Assembly (NCBI RefSeq): GCF_001886695.1
Contig: NZ_CP018097.1
Span: 558,001-622,000, forward strand
Source of the DNA: Aurantiacibacter gangjinensis
Lineage (GTDB): Bacteria; Pseudomonadota; Alphaproteobacteria; Sphingomonadales; Sphingomonadaceae
Direction of reading: 5' to 3'
Length of the DNA: 64,000 bases
Under the pieces are notes generated by a model. That model made no database searches. It saw only the letters and a list, made by a program, of their open reading frames with translations, and was not told where the DNA came from. Position numbers and translations under genes: made by a program. Below are positions 39,361-48,990 of the stretch, one piece after another. How positions within the stretch are numbered: position 1 is the stretch's first letter; each line of letters begins with the position of its first letter.

Positions 39361-39999
39361 CTATTTCTCGGATGGGTCGCGCTCCGGCGCGTCCGAGCGA
39401 GGCGCAAACGACGGATTTCTGGGTTCCAAAGCCTCGTTGATCGTCTCCGCGGGAGCGCTGACGACAGCTAGCGTGCGGCATGTCCCATCGCCCACATTCA
39501 GGTAGGCATGGCCCATATCGCTATCGAGATAAACCGACTGTCCCGCATCGAGGGTGGCGGCCTCGTACAGTTCAGTGAGGACCTGAAGACGACCTTCCAA
39601 TACGTAGAGGAACTCCTCGCCTTCATGGCGGACGAAGTCCCCGAACTCCTCGCGAGTACGTGCAGTGTGCTCGACGACGAGAGGGACCATCTTCTTGTTG
39701 AGTATCTCGGTGTTGAGATAGTGATAGACATAGTTGGACGTCTCGATCGTGCCCGCTGTCGCGTCCCCGCGATCGATACTCCGCCTCCCGGAGAAGCGTG
39801 TCTCGACCGGCGGCTTTTCGAAAAAGGTCGCGATGTCGACGCCCAGTCCCGTGGCAAGCGCCGCAAGCTTGTCGTAGGTCAGGGAGAGGCGTCCGTTCTC
39901 CGCCTTCGACAAGGCCGAGGTGGATATGCCGGTCATGCGAGCGACATCAGCAAGGCTCCAGCCGTTGCGCGAGCGCAAGGCGCGCAACGCCTCGCCCAA
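39361..39999 (-). CDS. XRE family regulator with C-terminal cupin
   Basis: 212 residues in the TTG form. HTH: 'LRALRSRNGWSLADVARMTGISTSALSKAENGRLSLTYDKLAALATGLGV'. From about residue 110, a cupin fold with 'FVRHEGEEFLYVLEGRL' and 'DSDMGHAYLNVG' senses a small ligand. Such regulators (PuuR type) control catabolism of amines and amino acids. The frame is open upstream; ATA at about 40,022 with AAGGGG ahead would add nine residues and has the better ribosome site. It is divergent from the TonB receptor gene and should control both arms of the cluster. Confidence 0.88.
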   Translation of the reverse strand: MGEALRALRSRNGWSLADVARMTGISTSALSKAENGRLSLTYDKLAALATGLGVDIATFFEKPPVETRFSGRRSIDRGDATAGTIETSNYVYHYLNTEILNKKMVPLVVEHTARTREEFGDFVRHEGEEFLYVLEGRLQVLTELYEAATLDAGQSVYLDSDMGHAYLNVGDGTCRTLAVVSAPAETINEALEPRNPSFAPRSDAPERDPSEK

Positions 40000-40106
40000 T
40001 GGATTACGTTCGGTCGCTATCGCCGCCCCCTTCGTGGTGTGTCGATGCGATTTGATCGTGGCAAATCGGACGCATGTAAAGCCCGGGAAGACAAGCTGTC
40101 GAAAAA

Positions 40107-40120
40107 TTTCCTATAGACAA
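40107..40120. promoter_or_regulatory. Degenerate second operator in the divergent promoter
   Basis: TTTCCTATAGACAA shares TTTCCTATAG with the palindrome at 39,341 and differs from it at two positions in the right half. It lies 47 bases before the TonB receptor start and 107 bases before the regulator start, so it could control both genes. Confidence 0.5.
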
Positions 40121-40166
40121 TCTCGTCCATTATGCGAAACATACGCCATGAATGGGAGGGAATGAC

Positions 40167-42389
40167 ATGAATAGCATAGTTCCACGCCGCCTGCTTGCCG
40201 CCGCCTCGCTTCCCGTAGTGGCCGTCGCCACTGCAGCTCAGGCACAGAGCGTGTCACCGGGCGAAAGCGCCTCTCAGGACGAGGTTGCGCCCGAAGACAG
40301 GGTCATCGTCGTTACCGCGCAGAAGCGCGAGCAGGACCTGACGGACGTGCCTGCATCGATCACCGTTTTCGATGGCGAGGCTCTCGAGAACATCGGCGCC
40401 GTCGACTTCGAGGACTATGCCAAATACATCCCGGGTCTAGGCGCATCTTCGCAGGGCGGACCGGGTCAACGCCAGCTCATCCTGCGCGGCGTCAATGCGG
40501 GCGACGATCCCGCCTCGACCGTGGGAGTATATGTCGACGAGGCGCCAGTGGGCTCGTCCACCTCGCTTGCGACCGGCGGGCGTCTGGGGTTCGAGCTCGT
40601 GCCGTTCGACATCGAACGGATCGAGGTTTTGCGCGGGCCGCAAGGAACCATCTACGGAGCGAGCACGCTGGGTGGTTTGCTCAAATACGTCACCCGCGCC
40701 CCCGATCTCGATGAATTCGAAGGGCGGGCCGACGCCAGCGTGTTTGCGGTCGACAACGGCGGACTCAACTACACGGCGAACGCAGCGCTCAACGTGCCGA
40801 TTGCCGGCGTCGCCGGTCTGCGCTTCACCGGCTTCTACGCCAGGGACGACGGCTTCGTGGACAACGTCGTTACGGGGGTCGAAGACATAAATGGCAACGA
40901 GCGGTACGGCGGCCGAGCGCAGCTTCTCGTCGAACCAGGGCCGAACGTCTCGCTGCGCGCGGCTGCGCTATACCAGCGCACCGAACAGGACGACAGCGCG
41001 CTCGTGCGCTACGATTTCGCGACGGGCGAACCTGTCTTCGGCGAACTCGAGAACGACCGGACGGTCGCGGCGCAACTGACGCAGGACTTCCAGCAATATT
41101 CACTTACCGCCGACTTCGACTTCGGCTTCGCGACGCTGACCTCCGTTTCGGCGTATTCGGAACTTGAGACGCCGGCGATCGGTGACGCGACTGCCAGTTT
41201 CGGAGCCGCGTTCGGCTCCACCGCGGTCGCGCTGCTGCGCGCGGCGGAGACAGAAAAGTTCGTGCAGGAACTACGGCTCACATCGGCGTCGCGCGCAGAC
41301 GGCATGCCGCTGGAATGGCAGGTCGGCCTGTTCTACACCGAAGAGGACAGTCTGAACGACCAGATTCTGACGGTGCGAGACGGTCCGTTCGTGCCGCTCA
41401 ATCCGGCGGCGGTCGTCGAACTGCCGACGAGCTATGAGGAATTCGCCGTATTCGCGAACACCACAGTATTCTTTGGCGACCGCGTGTCGCTCAACCTGGG
41501 ATTGCGTATCGCGGAGAACGAGCAGTCGTTCAGCCAGAGCACCAGCGGCCCCGCGGTCGGTCTGCCTCCTGGCGTCGTGTCGACGGTGACGAACGAGTCG
41601 AGCGACGGAACGGCGACCTTCGTCGTCGCGCCAAACTGGCAAATCACCGACGACGTGACCCTTTATGCCCGTGCCGCATCCGGATATAGGCCAGGTGGCC
41701 CGAATGCGATCCTGCCCGATCCCGCCAATCCAGGCGAAAGCCTCGTCCCGCTCACCTTCGATCCGGACACGCTGTGGAATTACGAGGCAGGGGTGAAAGG
41801 CAACTTCGGCAATTCCGGCACGTTCGGTCTGGCAGCGTTCCGCATCGACTGGGACGACATCCAGATCATCCAGATCGTGAACGGCGCCACATTCCGCGGG
41901 AACGGCGACACTGCCCGAAGCCAAGGCGTCGAGGCCGAAATCGCCTTCGAGCCGGTCGAAGGTCTGACGCTCGGCGGGAACGTCGTCTACACCGATGCCG
42001 AGCTTACTGCCGACACCGGGGTGGTCGTAGGCGGCCGCGACGGCGACCGTCTTCCGCTCGTTCCCGAATGGGCGGCTACCGCCTTCGCCGACTACACCTT
42101 CCCGCTTTCGGACACGATTATAGGCAATGTCGGTGCGACCGTCAGCTACACCGACGACCGGCGATCGGGCTTCCCTGCAAGTTTAACCAATCCGTCCTTC
42201 ACGCTCGACGACTACCTCGTGGTGGATCTCAGGGCGAGCGTAGACTTCGACAGCTTCAGCGTCTCTGCGTTTGCCAAGAACCTCACGAACGAGATACCGC
42301 AGCTCGGCGCGACAAACGTAGGCGGTCGACTTGATGTCGCGGTAGGCCGTCCAAGGGCGTTCGGACTGCTCGTCGCGGCCGATTTCTGA
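40167..42389 (+). CDS. TonB-dependent outer-membrane receptor
   Basis: 740 residues. ATG at 40,167 follows GGAGGG by six bases. A signal peptide ends near 'ATAAQAQS'. The TonB box region 'DRVIVVTAQKREQDLTDVPASITVF' leads into the plug ('VEVLRGPQGTIYGASTLGGLL' type) and a 22-strand barrel that ends in 'FGLLVAADF' with terminal Phe. It would import the cluster's substrate across the outer membrane with TonB energy. First gene of the rightward operon, 167 bases from the divergent regulator. Confidence 0.95.
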   Translation: MNSIVPRRLLAAASLPVVAVATAAQAQSVSPGESASQDEVAPEDRVIVVTAQKREQDLTDVPASITVFDGEALENIGAVDFEDYAKYIPGLGASSQGGPGQRQLILRGVNAGDDPASTVGVYVDEAPVGSSTSLATGGRLGFELVPFDIERIEVLRGPQGTIYGASTLGGLLKYVTRAPDLDEFEGRADASVFAVDNGGLNYTANAALNVPIAGVAGLRFTGFYARDDGFVDNVVTGVEDINGNERYGGRAQLLVEPGPNVSLRAAALYQRTEQDDSALVRYDFATGEPVFGELENDRTVAAQLTQDFQQYSLTADFDFGFATLTSVSAYSELETPAIGDATASFGAAFGSTAVALLRAAETEKFVQELRLTSASRADGMPLEWQVGLFYTEEDSLNDQILTVRDGPFVPLNPAAVVELPTSYEEFAVFANTTVFFGDRVSLNLGLRIAENEQSFSQSTSGPAVGLPPGVVSTVTNESSDGTATFVVAPNWQITDDVTLYARAASGYRPGGPNAILPDPANPGESLVPLTFDPDTLWNYEAGVKGNFGNSGTFGLAAFRIDWDDIQIIQIVNGATFRGNGDTARSQGVEAEIAFEPVEGLTLGGNVVYTDAELTADTGVVVGGRDGDRLPLVPEWAATAFADYTFPLSDTIIGNVGATVSYTDDRRSGFPASLTNPSFTLDDYLVVDLRASVDFDSFSVSAFAKNLTNEIPQLGATNVGGRLDVAVGRPRAFGLLVAADF

Positions 42390-42414
42390 TGACGGTCCGG
42401 GAGACATTAGGAGC

Positions 42415-43749
42415 TTGACCTCCGCCACCGAAGCCCAGCCGGACATGGACGCCTCGTCCTACGCGAGGCCTGCATACGCCTGGTATGCGCTCGGCCTCTT
42501 CGTGCTGACGATCCTGCTCGCATTCATCGACAAACAGATCATATCTCTGATCGTCGAACCGCTGCAGGCGTCGCTGTCGATCTCGGATACGCGGATCGGC
42601 GTGCTGCAGGGATTGGCGTTTTCGCTGTTTGCCGCGATTGCCGCACTTCCACTTGGGCGCCTCGTCGATCGTACACACCGGGTCCGCATGCTTATCATAT
42701 GCATGCTGATCTGGTCGACGATGACGATACTGTGCGGGTTCGCGCAGAGCTTCGCTCAGCTCTTCGCCTTCCGCGTGGGCGTGGGAATCGGAGAAGCGGC
42801 GATCATGCCGCTGATCTATTCTCTTCTCGCCGACTTCTTCCCACGGGGAAAGCGCGCGACGGCGATGCTCGTCTTCTACCTGACCGTCGTCGTTTGCGCG
42901 AGCCTCTCGGTCAGCCTCGGCGGCCTCGCGCTCGGTGCCCTCGCTTCGGGCAGTATAACTCTGCCCGGTCCCCTGGCCGACTTCGACGACTGGCGTGCCG
43001 CCTTCATCATCGTGGGCATCCCGGGACCGATCGCCGCAGTGCTCATCGGCCTCACCCTACGCGAACCCGAACGGCACGACCTGGCCAGCGTGAACGGACA
43101 GGGTCTCACAGTGCGGCAGGTCGCCGACTATCTGGCCCAGCGCAAGGGACTGTTCCTTCCACTGGTCTTCGGTTCAGCCGCCGCGCTATCGGTCGGCAAC
43201 GCCATCAACAGCTGGCATCCGACGATCATGATCAGGGAGTTCGACTGGCTCGCCTCGACTGCCGGAATCCGGTATGGCCTCGCGGCGGCCATCTGCGCCG
43301 GCGTCGCAGTGCCGTTCGCGATCGTCATGGAGAAACGTCTGCGCAAGCGAGGTGCAGGCCAGGTGGCGACGCTACTTCCGGCAGGGGCGGCACTGTCGCT
43401 GCTGGTGGTGCTCGTCGTGCCGCTCCTCGGCGATGCGAACGTGGCTCTTTCACTCGGTGCCGGACAGCTCTTCGGCCTCTACTGGATCGTAGCTCTGACG
43501 CCGGTGCTCATACAGGAGGTCGCTCCAAACGAGATGCGCGGGCAGATCCTAGCCCTTTCCACGCTGATATCGACGATCCTGCAAGGCTTCAGCCCGGTCG
43601 CGACCGGTTTCTTCTCAGACGCAGTCTTCGACGGCGACAGGGCGCTGAGCCTCTCGGTCGCGGCGACCGCCTTGCCGATACTCGTAGTCGCGATCGTCCT
43701 CTACCTTCCGATGCGGCGCCGTTTCGCAAAGGAAGTGGAGCCGTCATGA
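42415..43749 (+). CDS. MFS transporter, Spinster-like
   Basis: 444 residues with about 12 membrane helices. 'LLAFIDKQIISLIVEPL' and 'GRLVDRTHRVRMLIICMLIWSTMTILCGFAQSF' are the usual first-helix and loop 2-3 signatures of the Spinster/sphingosine-1-phosphate group that accompanies TonB receptors in sphingomonads. TTG start assumed; ATG at 42,445 is an alternative. It should carry the substrate across the inner membrane. Its stop overlaps the next start (ATGA). Confidence 0.9.
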   Translation: MTSATEAQPDMDASSYARPAYAWYALGLFVLTILLAFIDKQIISLIVEPLQASLSISDTRIGVLQGLAFSLFAAIAALPLGRLVDRTHRVRMLIICMLIWSTMTILCGFAQSFAQLFAFRVGVGIGEAAIMPLIYSLLADFFPRGKRATAMLVFYLTVVVCASLSVSLGGLALGALASGSITLPGPLADFDDWRAAFIIVGIPGPIAAVLIGLTLREPERHDLASVNGQGLTVRQVADYLAQRKGLFLPLVFGSAAALSVGNAINSWHPTIMIREFDWLASTAGIRYGLAAAICAGVAVPFAIVMEKRLRKRGAGQVATLLPAGAALSLLVVLVVPLLGDANVALSLGAGQLFGLYWIVALTPVLIQEVAPNEMRGQILALSTLISTILQGFSPVATGFFSDAVFDGDRALSLSVAATALPILVVAIVLYLPMRRRFAKEVEPS

Positions 43750-45254
43750 AGCCGCAAGACGTCGAACGAACCCTGGCTGAATTCCTGACCAGCCTCGGGG
43801 TCGCGGACGCGCCCGGCCTGTCGGTCGCGATCGCCTATGGCGAGGAACAACCGATCTGCGGGCAGACCGGACGTCTGGGCCCTTCGGACAGTCGACCGAT
43901 AACTGAAGACACCCCCTTCCGCATCGGATCGACGACGAAGCAGTTCACCGCCGCAGCGGCGCTGCTTCTAGCGCAAAAGGGCCGCCTCGATCCGGACGCG
44001 TCGATCTGCGACGGCCTTGGCGAAACGAGCCAAGTGCTCGGCGAGGTCCGCCTGCGCGACTGCCTCACCTGCACATCGGGAATACGCGACGAACTGGATA
44101 TCTGGCTGTTCTCGCGTGGGCCGTCCTTCATGTCGGGTGCCGAGGGTGTCCGGCGAGCGCTGGCACGTCGCTCCATCAATTTCCGACCCGGCACTCGGTT
44201 CTGCTACAACAACACCGGCTTCGCACTCGCATCGCTGGTCATCGAGCGGACAGGGCCAGGAAGTTTCGAAACCGTGCTTCGGGAGAAGCTGTTGGAACCT
44301 GCCGGTCTTGCGGATACCGCTCTCTTCGCGAACGACGCCCATCTGCCCGATCGATGCGCAAGGACCAGCCTACCCGATGGCGACGGTCACGCCCTGGCTA
44401 GCTTCCCCACCGAGATCACCGGAGAAGGCGGCCTGATCGCCACTCCGAAGGATTTGGTTCGATGGAACCGTTGGCTGCGCGCAGTGGAGGATGGCGCGAT
44501 CTTCGAACGGATGACCGCGCCGACGTCGCTCGACCGCGGTGGAGCAAGCGCCTACGGCTTCGCTCTGATCCGGGAATTTTCGCGGGGGGTGGAAAGGATA
44601 CACCATCCAGGCGGCGTCATCGGCGGATCGGCCCAACTCGTGTTCTATCCGAAGGCGGGCTGCACCATCGCGGTCGCCTCGAACAACGGGACCCTGTCCG
44701 CTCCCGACATCGCGGACCGGTTGGCGGAGCGGCTCTGCATCCTGCCTCCTGCGCCACCACCGGCGCACACCGGTCCGGTCGGTGACTTCATCGAGCCGAC
44801 GAGCGGAAGGGGGTTCTCGCTTCGAGCGGGCGCGCTCGATCTGCACGTTCACACGCTACCTCTCGTCGAGCGATCCGACGGCTCGGTCGCAGCCGAGAGT
44901 GCGGGGCTCGGACAGATCGCCTTCGGCAAGAGGGGCGGAAAGACATTCCTTCAAGAACACGGTCAGGTCCGTTTGTTGGACAAGATCTCTTGTGGACCGG
45001 TCGATGCCGATGCGAGCGGAGCGTTCGTCCGAGGCGACGTCCGGATCGACATCGAAGCGAAGGAGATGCGTATCTCGGCACCGGAAGGCGAAACCTATTA
45101 CGCGCTCACTTCGATCGGCGCCGACAGCTGGGCGGCCGTCCCACGCTCCGCCATACCTCTCTATGCCACCGTGCAGCGCACCGAGCGCGGTGTCAGCGTC
45201 TCGACGCTGCGCAACTGGAACCTGGCGTTCGAACCGATCGGCACCGGGACATGA
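43746..45254 (+). CDS. Serine hydrolase of the beta-lactamase/S12 family, D-aminopeptidase-like
   Basis: 502 residues. SxxK is S62-T-T-K65, the Tyr motif is Y154-N-N156 and HxG is H287-P-G289. From memory these fall on, or within one residue of, the active-site positions of Ochrobactrum D-aminopeptidase DAP (S62, K65, Y153, H287), which is also about 520 residues with two extra beta-barrel domains. The last 160 residues here have that beta-rich look. It would release N-terminal D-amino acids. No signal peptide, so cytoplasmic. MlrB of the microcystin pathway belongs to the same superfamily. Both junctions are ATGA overlaps. Confidence 0.8.
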   Translation: MKPQDVERTLAEFLTSLGVADAPGLSVAIAYGEEQPICGQTGRLGPSDSRPITEDTPFRIGSTTKQFTAAAALLLAQKGRLDPDASICDGLGETSQVLGEVRLRDCLTCTSGIRDELDIWLFSRGPSFMSGAEGVRRALARRSINFRPGTRFCYNNTGFALASLVIERTGPGSFETVLREKLLEPAGLADTALFANDAHLPDRCARTSLPDGDGHALASFPTEITGEGGLIATPKDLVRWNRWLRAVEDGAIFERMTAPTSLDRGGASAYGFALIREFSRGVERIHHPGGVIGGSAQLVFYPKAGCTIAVASNNGTLSAPDIADRLAERLCILPPAPPPAHTGPVGDFIEPTSGRGFSLRAGALDLHVHTLPLVERSDGSVAAESAGLGQIAFGKRGGKTFLQEHGQVRLLDKISCGPVDADASGAFVRGDVRIDIEAKEMRISAPEGETYYALTSIGADSWAAVPRSAIPLYATVQRTERGVSVSTLRNWNLAFEPIGTGT

Positions 45255-46435
45255 CGGCACTGGACCGCGCCCACAACATTGAAGACCTGAGGCGTCTCGC
45301 AAAACGGCGTCTGCCGCAGGCCATGTTCGACTATATCGACGGAGGTGCCGAGGACGAGGGTACGATGCGGGGTAACCGGGACGCATTCTGCGAGGTCAGC
45401 TTGATACCTCGCCAACTCGTCGATGTCTCGAAGGTCGATCCGAAGACGACGGCGTTCGGGTGCGATATCGACCTGCCGTTCATGATCGCCCCGACGGGCA
45501 TGTCGGCGATGTTCCATCCGGATGCGGAGCGAGGCGTTGCCCGCGCAGCCGGCCGGTCCGGCACGCTCTATTCGCTATCGACGATGGGATCGACCAGCAT
45601 AGAGGACGTGGCGGCGTCCTCGAGCGGGTCGAAGGCTTTCCAGATCTACGCCTTCCGCGATCGCGCGCTGACGTCGGAATTCATCGAACGGGCACGCTCG
45701 GCGCGATACGATGCGCTCATCCTGACCGTGGATGTTCCAGTCGCCGGCAATCGGGAGCGCGACCTCAGGAACGGTATGACGCTCCCGCCAGCGCTCGGTC
45801 TCATGGGCATCCTCGACATCGCGAGGCACTGGCGCTGGTCGCTCGACTATGTGCGGGCGCCGCGCATGACGCTCGCCAACGTCGCGCATCGCATCGCGGA
45901 GGCGAACGCGGACATCTCGACCTTGAGCGGCTACATCGCGAACCAGTTCAGTTCGTCCATGACCTGGGACGACGCCCGCAGCATAGCAGAGGAGTGGGGT
46001 GGTCCCTTGGCGATAAAGGGTGTCCTTCATCCGGACGATGCACGGCGAGCCGTCGATGCAGGGGCGAGCGCCGTCGTCGTCAGCAACCATGGCGGACGCC
46101 AGCTCGACGGAGCCATCGCGTCGATGGACGCGCTTCCCGGAATCGTGGACGCGATCGGTGATAGATGCGAGGTCTTCCTCGACGGAGGAATTCGACGCGG
46201 TAGCGACATTGTGAAGGCGATCGCCCTCGGTGCGAAGGCTTGCTTCGTCGGACGACCCTATCTCTATGGTCTTGGCGCTGCGGGCGAAGCCGGGGTGGAA
46301 GAAGCCTTGACTATCCTTGCCTCCGAGACGCGGCGCGTAATGGCTCTAATGGGCGCGACAGCACTCGGCGATCTCGATCGCACCTGTCTTTCGCACAGAA
46401 CTCTTGCCGCTTCATCGCATCAGCGCGGGGAGTAG
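45251..46435 (+). CDS. FMN-dependent alpha-hydroxy-acid dehydrogenase
   Basis: 394 residues. Starts 'ALDRAHNIEDLRRLAKRRLPQAMFDYIDGGAEDE' as in the lactate/mandelate/glycolate oxidase family. K256 ('AIKGVL'), H280 and R283 in 'SNHGGRQLDG' are the catalytic residues, and 'GGIRRGSD' with 'GRPYLYG' binds FMN phosphate. It oxidises an L-2-hydroxy acid to the 2-oxo acid. Alongside a D-amino-acid dehydrogenase it could process hydroxy-acid units of a depsipeptide; that link is inference. ATGA overlap with the preceding gene. Confidence 0.92.
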   Translation: MTALDRAHNIEDLRRLAKRRLPQAMFDYIDGGAEDEGTMRGNRDAFCEVSLIPRQLVDVSKVDPKTTAFGCDIDLPFMIAPTGMSAMFHPDAERGVARAAGRSGTLYSLSTMGSTSIEDVAASSSGSKAFQIYAFRDRALTSEFIERARSARYDALILTVDVPVAGNRERDLRNGMTLPPALGLMGILDIARHWRWSLDYVRAPRMTLANVAHRIAEANADISTLSGYIANQFSSSMTWDDARSIAEEWGGPLAIKGVLHPDDARRAVDAGASAVVVSNHGGRQLDGAIASMDALPGIVDAIGDRCEVFLDGGIRRGSDIVKAIALGAKACFVGRPYLYGLGAAGEAGVEEALTILASETRRVMALMGATALGDLDRTCLSHRTLAASSHQRGE

Positions 46436-48593
46436 AGCGCTGATCGCAAGCATAAGATCCGACGAGGAAAATCGCAGCAAAGAACCGCCTGGCGATCGAG
46501 ATGCCGGCCGGAAACAGCGAGCGGCGCTCATTTGCGTAACCACCTTCTGGTGTAGTCTCGGCATAATTGCGGCCTACGCGCTGCTTACGGACCAACGCCT
46601 GTTGGCGGCTGGCTCCATCTTGCTATTCCTTGTCGTTGCCGCCGCTACGGAGCGCCATCTTAGCCGATGGATTGGCCTCATCAGCGGGAGCCTGATCGCA
46701 GCTACGCTCAGTTATCGCTCGCAATTCTGGGCAGGTCCGACCTTCGGCGAAGGCTTCGCCGCTGCCTCACTCGTTCTGGGCGCTGCACTGCTATGCGTCG
46801 TCGCCGTGAGCGCGGGAAGTTTCTCGCGCAGACGCCTTGCCGTGCCTGCGGTCGTCGCAGGTGGCATCGTCGCTACGATTGCCAGTATGTCGGCCTACGC
46901 CCATGCCGGTCCGACGACGCGTCATTCGATCGCTATAGCCAGCCACGACGGAACGCTTCTCGCGGCGGACATATATCTGCCACGCTCCATCCCTGCGGAC
47001 GGTCTATCGGCCATCCTCATGCAGACCCGATACAACCGCGGATGGTCGGTGCGATGGCCATGGCGCTTCGTCCTGACAGGCGACGCTCCTCTCGCCGATG
47101 CATTCACACGCGGGGACTTCGCTTACGTAGCCGTCGACGCGCGCGGGTCGGGCGCTTCAGAAGGCGAGCAGGCAGTGTCCTTCTCTCCGGAGGAACGGGC
47201 GGACGGTCCGGCACTTGCAGGCTGGATACGCCGGCAGTCTTGGTCTAACGCCACCGTGTATGGCGAGGGCATCTCCTATGCAGGCGTGGCGACCGATCTC
47301 GCATGGTCGCAAGGCGCGCTCGATGGGGCGGTCGTGGCCTTCGCGCCCTACGACATCCTACGCGACACCGTCTGGCCCGGTGGCCTCCTGGCCGAAACCT
47401 TCGCGCGCCGCTGGTCCCTCGTCACCACTAGTCTAGACGCGGGTGAGCCGGAACGGGTCTTCGCATCACTCGCGAGGTTCGTGTCCGGGGTGCGCCCGCT
47501 CGACTCCGATCCAGACGGAACCGCACTAGCCGCACTGATCGCTTCGCGACGGAACTACGTACCATACGACCTGTTCGCCTCCGCACCGTTCCGCGGCGAC
47601 CTGGTAGAAGGACAGGACGTGTGGTCTCGTGCGAACTTCACGTATCGAGCGCCTCAAGGCGCGCCACCGCGTCTGGTGATCGGGGGCTGGTATGATGGTG
47701 GCAACACCAATGCTGCGCTCCGGCGCCTCATCCACGATCCCGGATCGCATCTCCTCATCGGCCCATGGGACCACGGAGGGCGGCAGATCATCAGCCCGTG
47801 CGAGGACGACGAGGCGAAGGTTCTCGACTATCCGCGTGTGGTCACCGACTTTCTCCGAAGCTCCTCCACTACTACCGGGCAGTCCCGTGTGAGATATTTC
47901 ACGATGTGCGGAGGCGGCTGGAAAGAATCTTCAAGTTGGCCCGTAGCCGACGTCCGATCGCAGACCTTATATCTGTCCGGAACGTCGCTTAACTCACGAG
48001 CCGCTCCCTATTTTCCACGAACCCTCATCGTGGATCCTTCGGCCACGACCGGGAAGGGAAGCCGGTGGCTTAGCCCTGCAAACTTCGACGGTACACTTAT
48101 AGAATACACAGAGCTTTTCGACCAGTCGCAGCATAGGCTGACATTCGAAACCGGCCCCCTTCGAAATGACATGATCTTGACCGGCAACGCCGTGATTGAG
48201 ACAGCGATCACGGCCGACGCGGCAGATGCTTCAGTCTTCGCATATCTTGAGGACGTCGGACCCGCTGGCGATGTTCGCTACATTACCGAAGGTCAGATCC
48301 GGGCATCACACGCGGCGTTGGCGATCGGCCGCGACGCCCTTTATGAGGACGTCATCCCGCACCGAACCTTGCGCGCCGAACATCGGAGGGCTCTGTCACT
48401 CGACGAACCGCTGATCTTGCGTTTCGGCATGCAAGCGACTTCCTACCGGATCGCTGCCGGCAGGCGCCTTCGCCTGTCCTTCGCAGGAGCGGACCACGAC
48501 AATTTCGCCGCCGTGCCCGACGGAGCATCGCGCATCACCTTCCATTCCGTCGACGGACGCGCGCCGACCTTAGATCTCCCGATCGAACAGTGA
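46404..48593 (+). CDS. Membrane-anchored CocE/NonD (S15) family hydrolase
   Basis: 729 residues in the longest form. The first 165 residues hold about five membrane helices, unusual for this family. The catalytic half has 'VAVDARGSGASEGE', the nucleophile S291 in 'GEGISYAG', Asp in 'IGGWYDGG' and His in 'GPWDHGG', then a C-terminal jelly roll. Relatives are Xaa-Pro dipeptidyl peptidases, cocaine esterase and glutaryl-acylases. The start is unclear: TTG 46,404 overlaps the previous gene by 32 bases, while CTG 46,440 lies seven bases after GGGGAG. Confidence 0.85.
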   Translation: MPLHRISAGSRALIASIRSDEENRSKEPPGDRDAGRKQRAALICVTTFWCSLGIIAAYALLTDQRLLAAGSILLFLVVAAATERHLSRWIGLISGSLIAATLSYRSQFWAGPTFGEGFAAASLVLGAALLCVVAVSAGSFSRRRLAVPAVVAGGIVATIASMSAYAHAGPTTRHSIAIASHDGTLLAADIYLPRSIPADGLSAILMQTRYNRGWSVRWPWRFVLTGDAPLADAFTRGDFAYVAVDARGSGASEGEQAVSFSPEERADGPALAGWIRRQSWSNATVYGEGISYAGVATDLAWSQGALDGAVVAFAPYDILRDTVWPGGLLAETFARRWSLVTTSLDAGEPERVFASLARFVSGVRPLDSDPDGTALAALIASRRNYVPYDLFASAPFRGDLVEGQDVWSRANFTYRAPQGAPPRLVIGGWYDGGNTNAALRRLIHDPGSHLLIGPWDHGGRQIISPCEDDEAKVLDYPRVVTDFLRSSSTTTGQSRVRYFTMCGGGWKESSSWPVADVRSQTLYLSGTSLNSRAAPYFPRTLIVDPSATTGKGSRWLSPANFDGTLIEYTELFDQSQHRLTFETGPLRNDMILTGNAVIETAITADAADASVFAYLEDVGPAGDVRYITEGQIRASHAALAIGRDALYEDVIPHRTLRAEHRRALSLDEPLILRFGMQATSYRIAAGRRLRLSFAGADHDNFAAVPDGASRITFHSVDGRAPTLDLPIEQ

Positions 48594-48990
48594 TGCTGAG
48601 CTTTTGGAAAGAGAAGCCTGCGAGACTATGAACTACGTGCGGAGCTTGTCGATAGCGCTCCTTATTCCCAGTCTCCAAGGCTTCGATAGATCAGCTTGCC
48701 GGAGCGGCGGCGATTGCGGCCTCTCGCGTCCTTCTCGACCCCGTGACATGATCGAGCGCGGTGTCGGCCGGCTCGAAGTCGGAAGAGTATATGCTGTTGG
48801 CAGTCTTCGCCGTCGTTCCGGCGCTGATCGCAACTGCCGGATGCATCGCCAGCGTCCGGCCGAAGCGTTCCGTGTGAAGATTCTTGCGGACCCCATCGCA
48901 ACCCGGATCGTTCATTCTCGTCCGATTGGCACATCCTGCTTGCGGTGACACCAACGACACAAACGCGATGCCCGTAAATAAGGAAAGAAC
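48594..48990. other. 397-base gap without a convincing gene
   Basis: Several short frames overlap on both strands, none with a ribosome site or a recognisable domain. It may be an eroded gene. It separates the tight rightward operon from the flavin monooxygenase gene, which probably has its own promoter here. Confidence 0.35.

Noticed and set aside
42699-43745. N-terminal 350-codon extension of the D-aminopeptidase-like frame
   Set aside because: It overlaps the MFS gene in another frame and is Arg/Ser-rich; the ATG at 43,746 with an ATGA junction is the real start.
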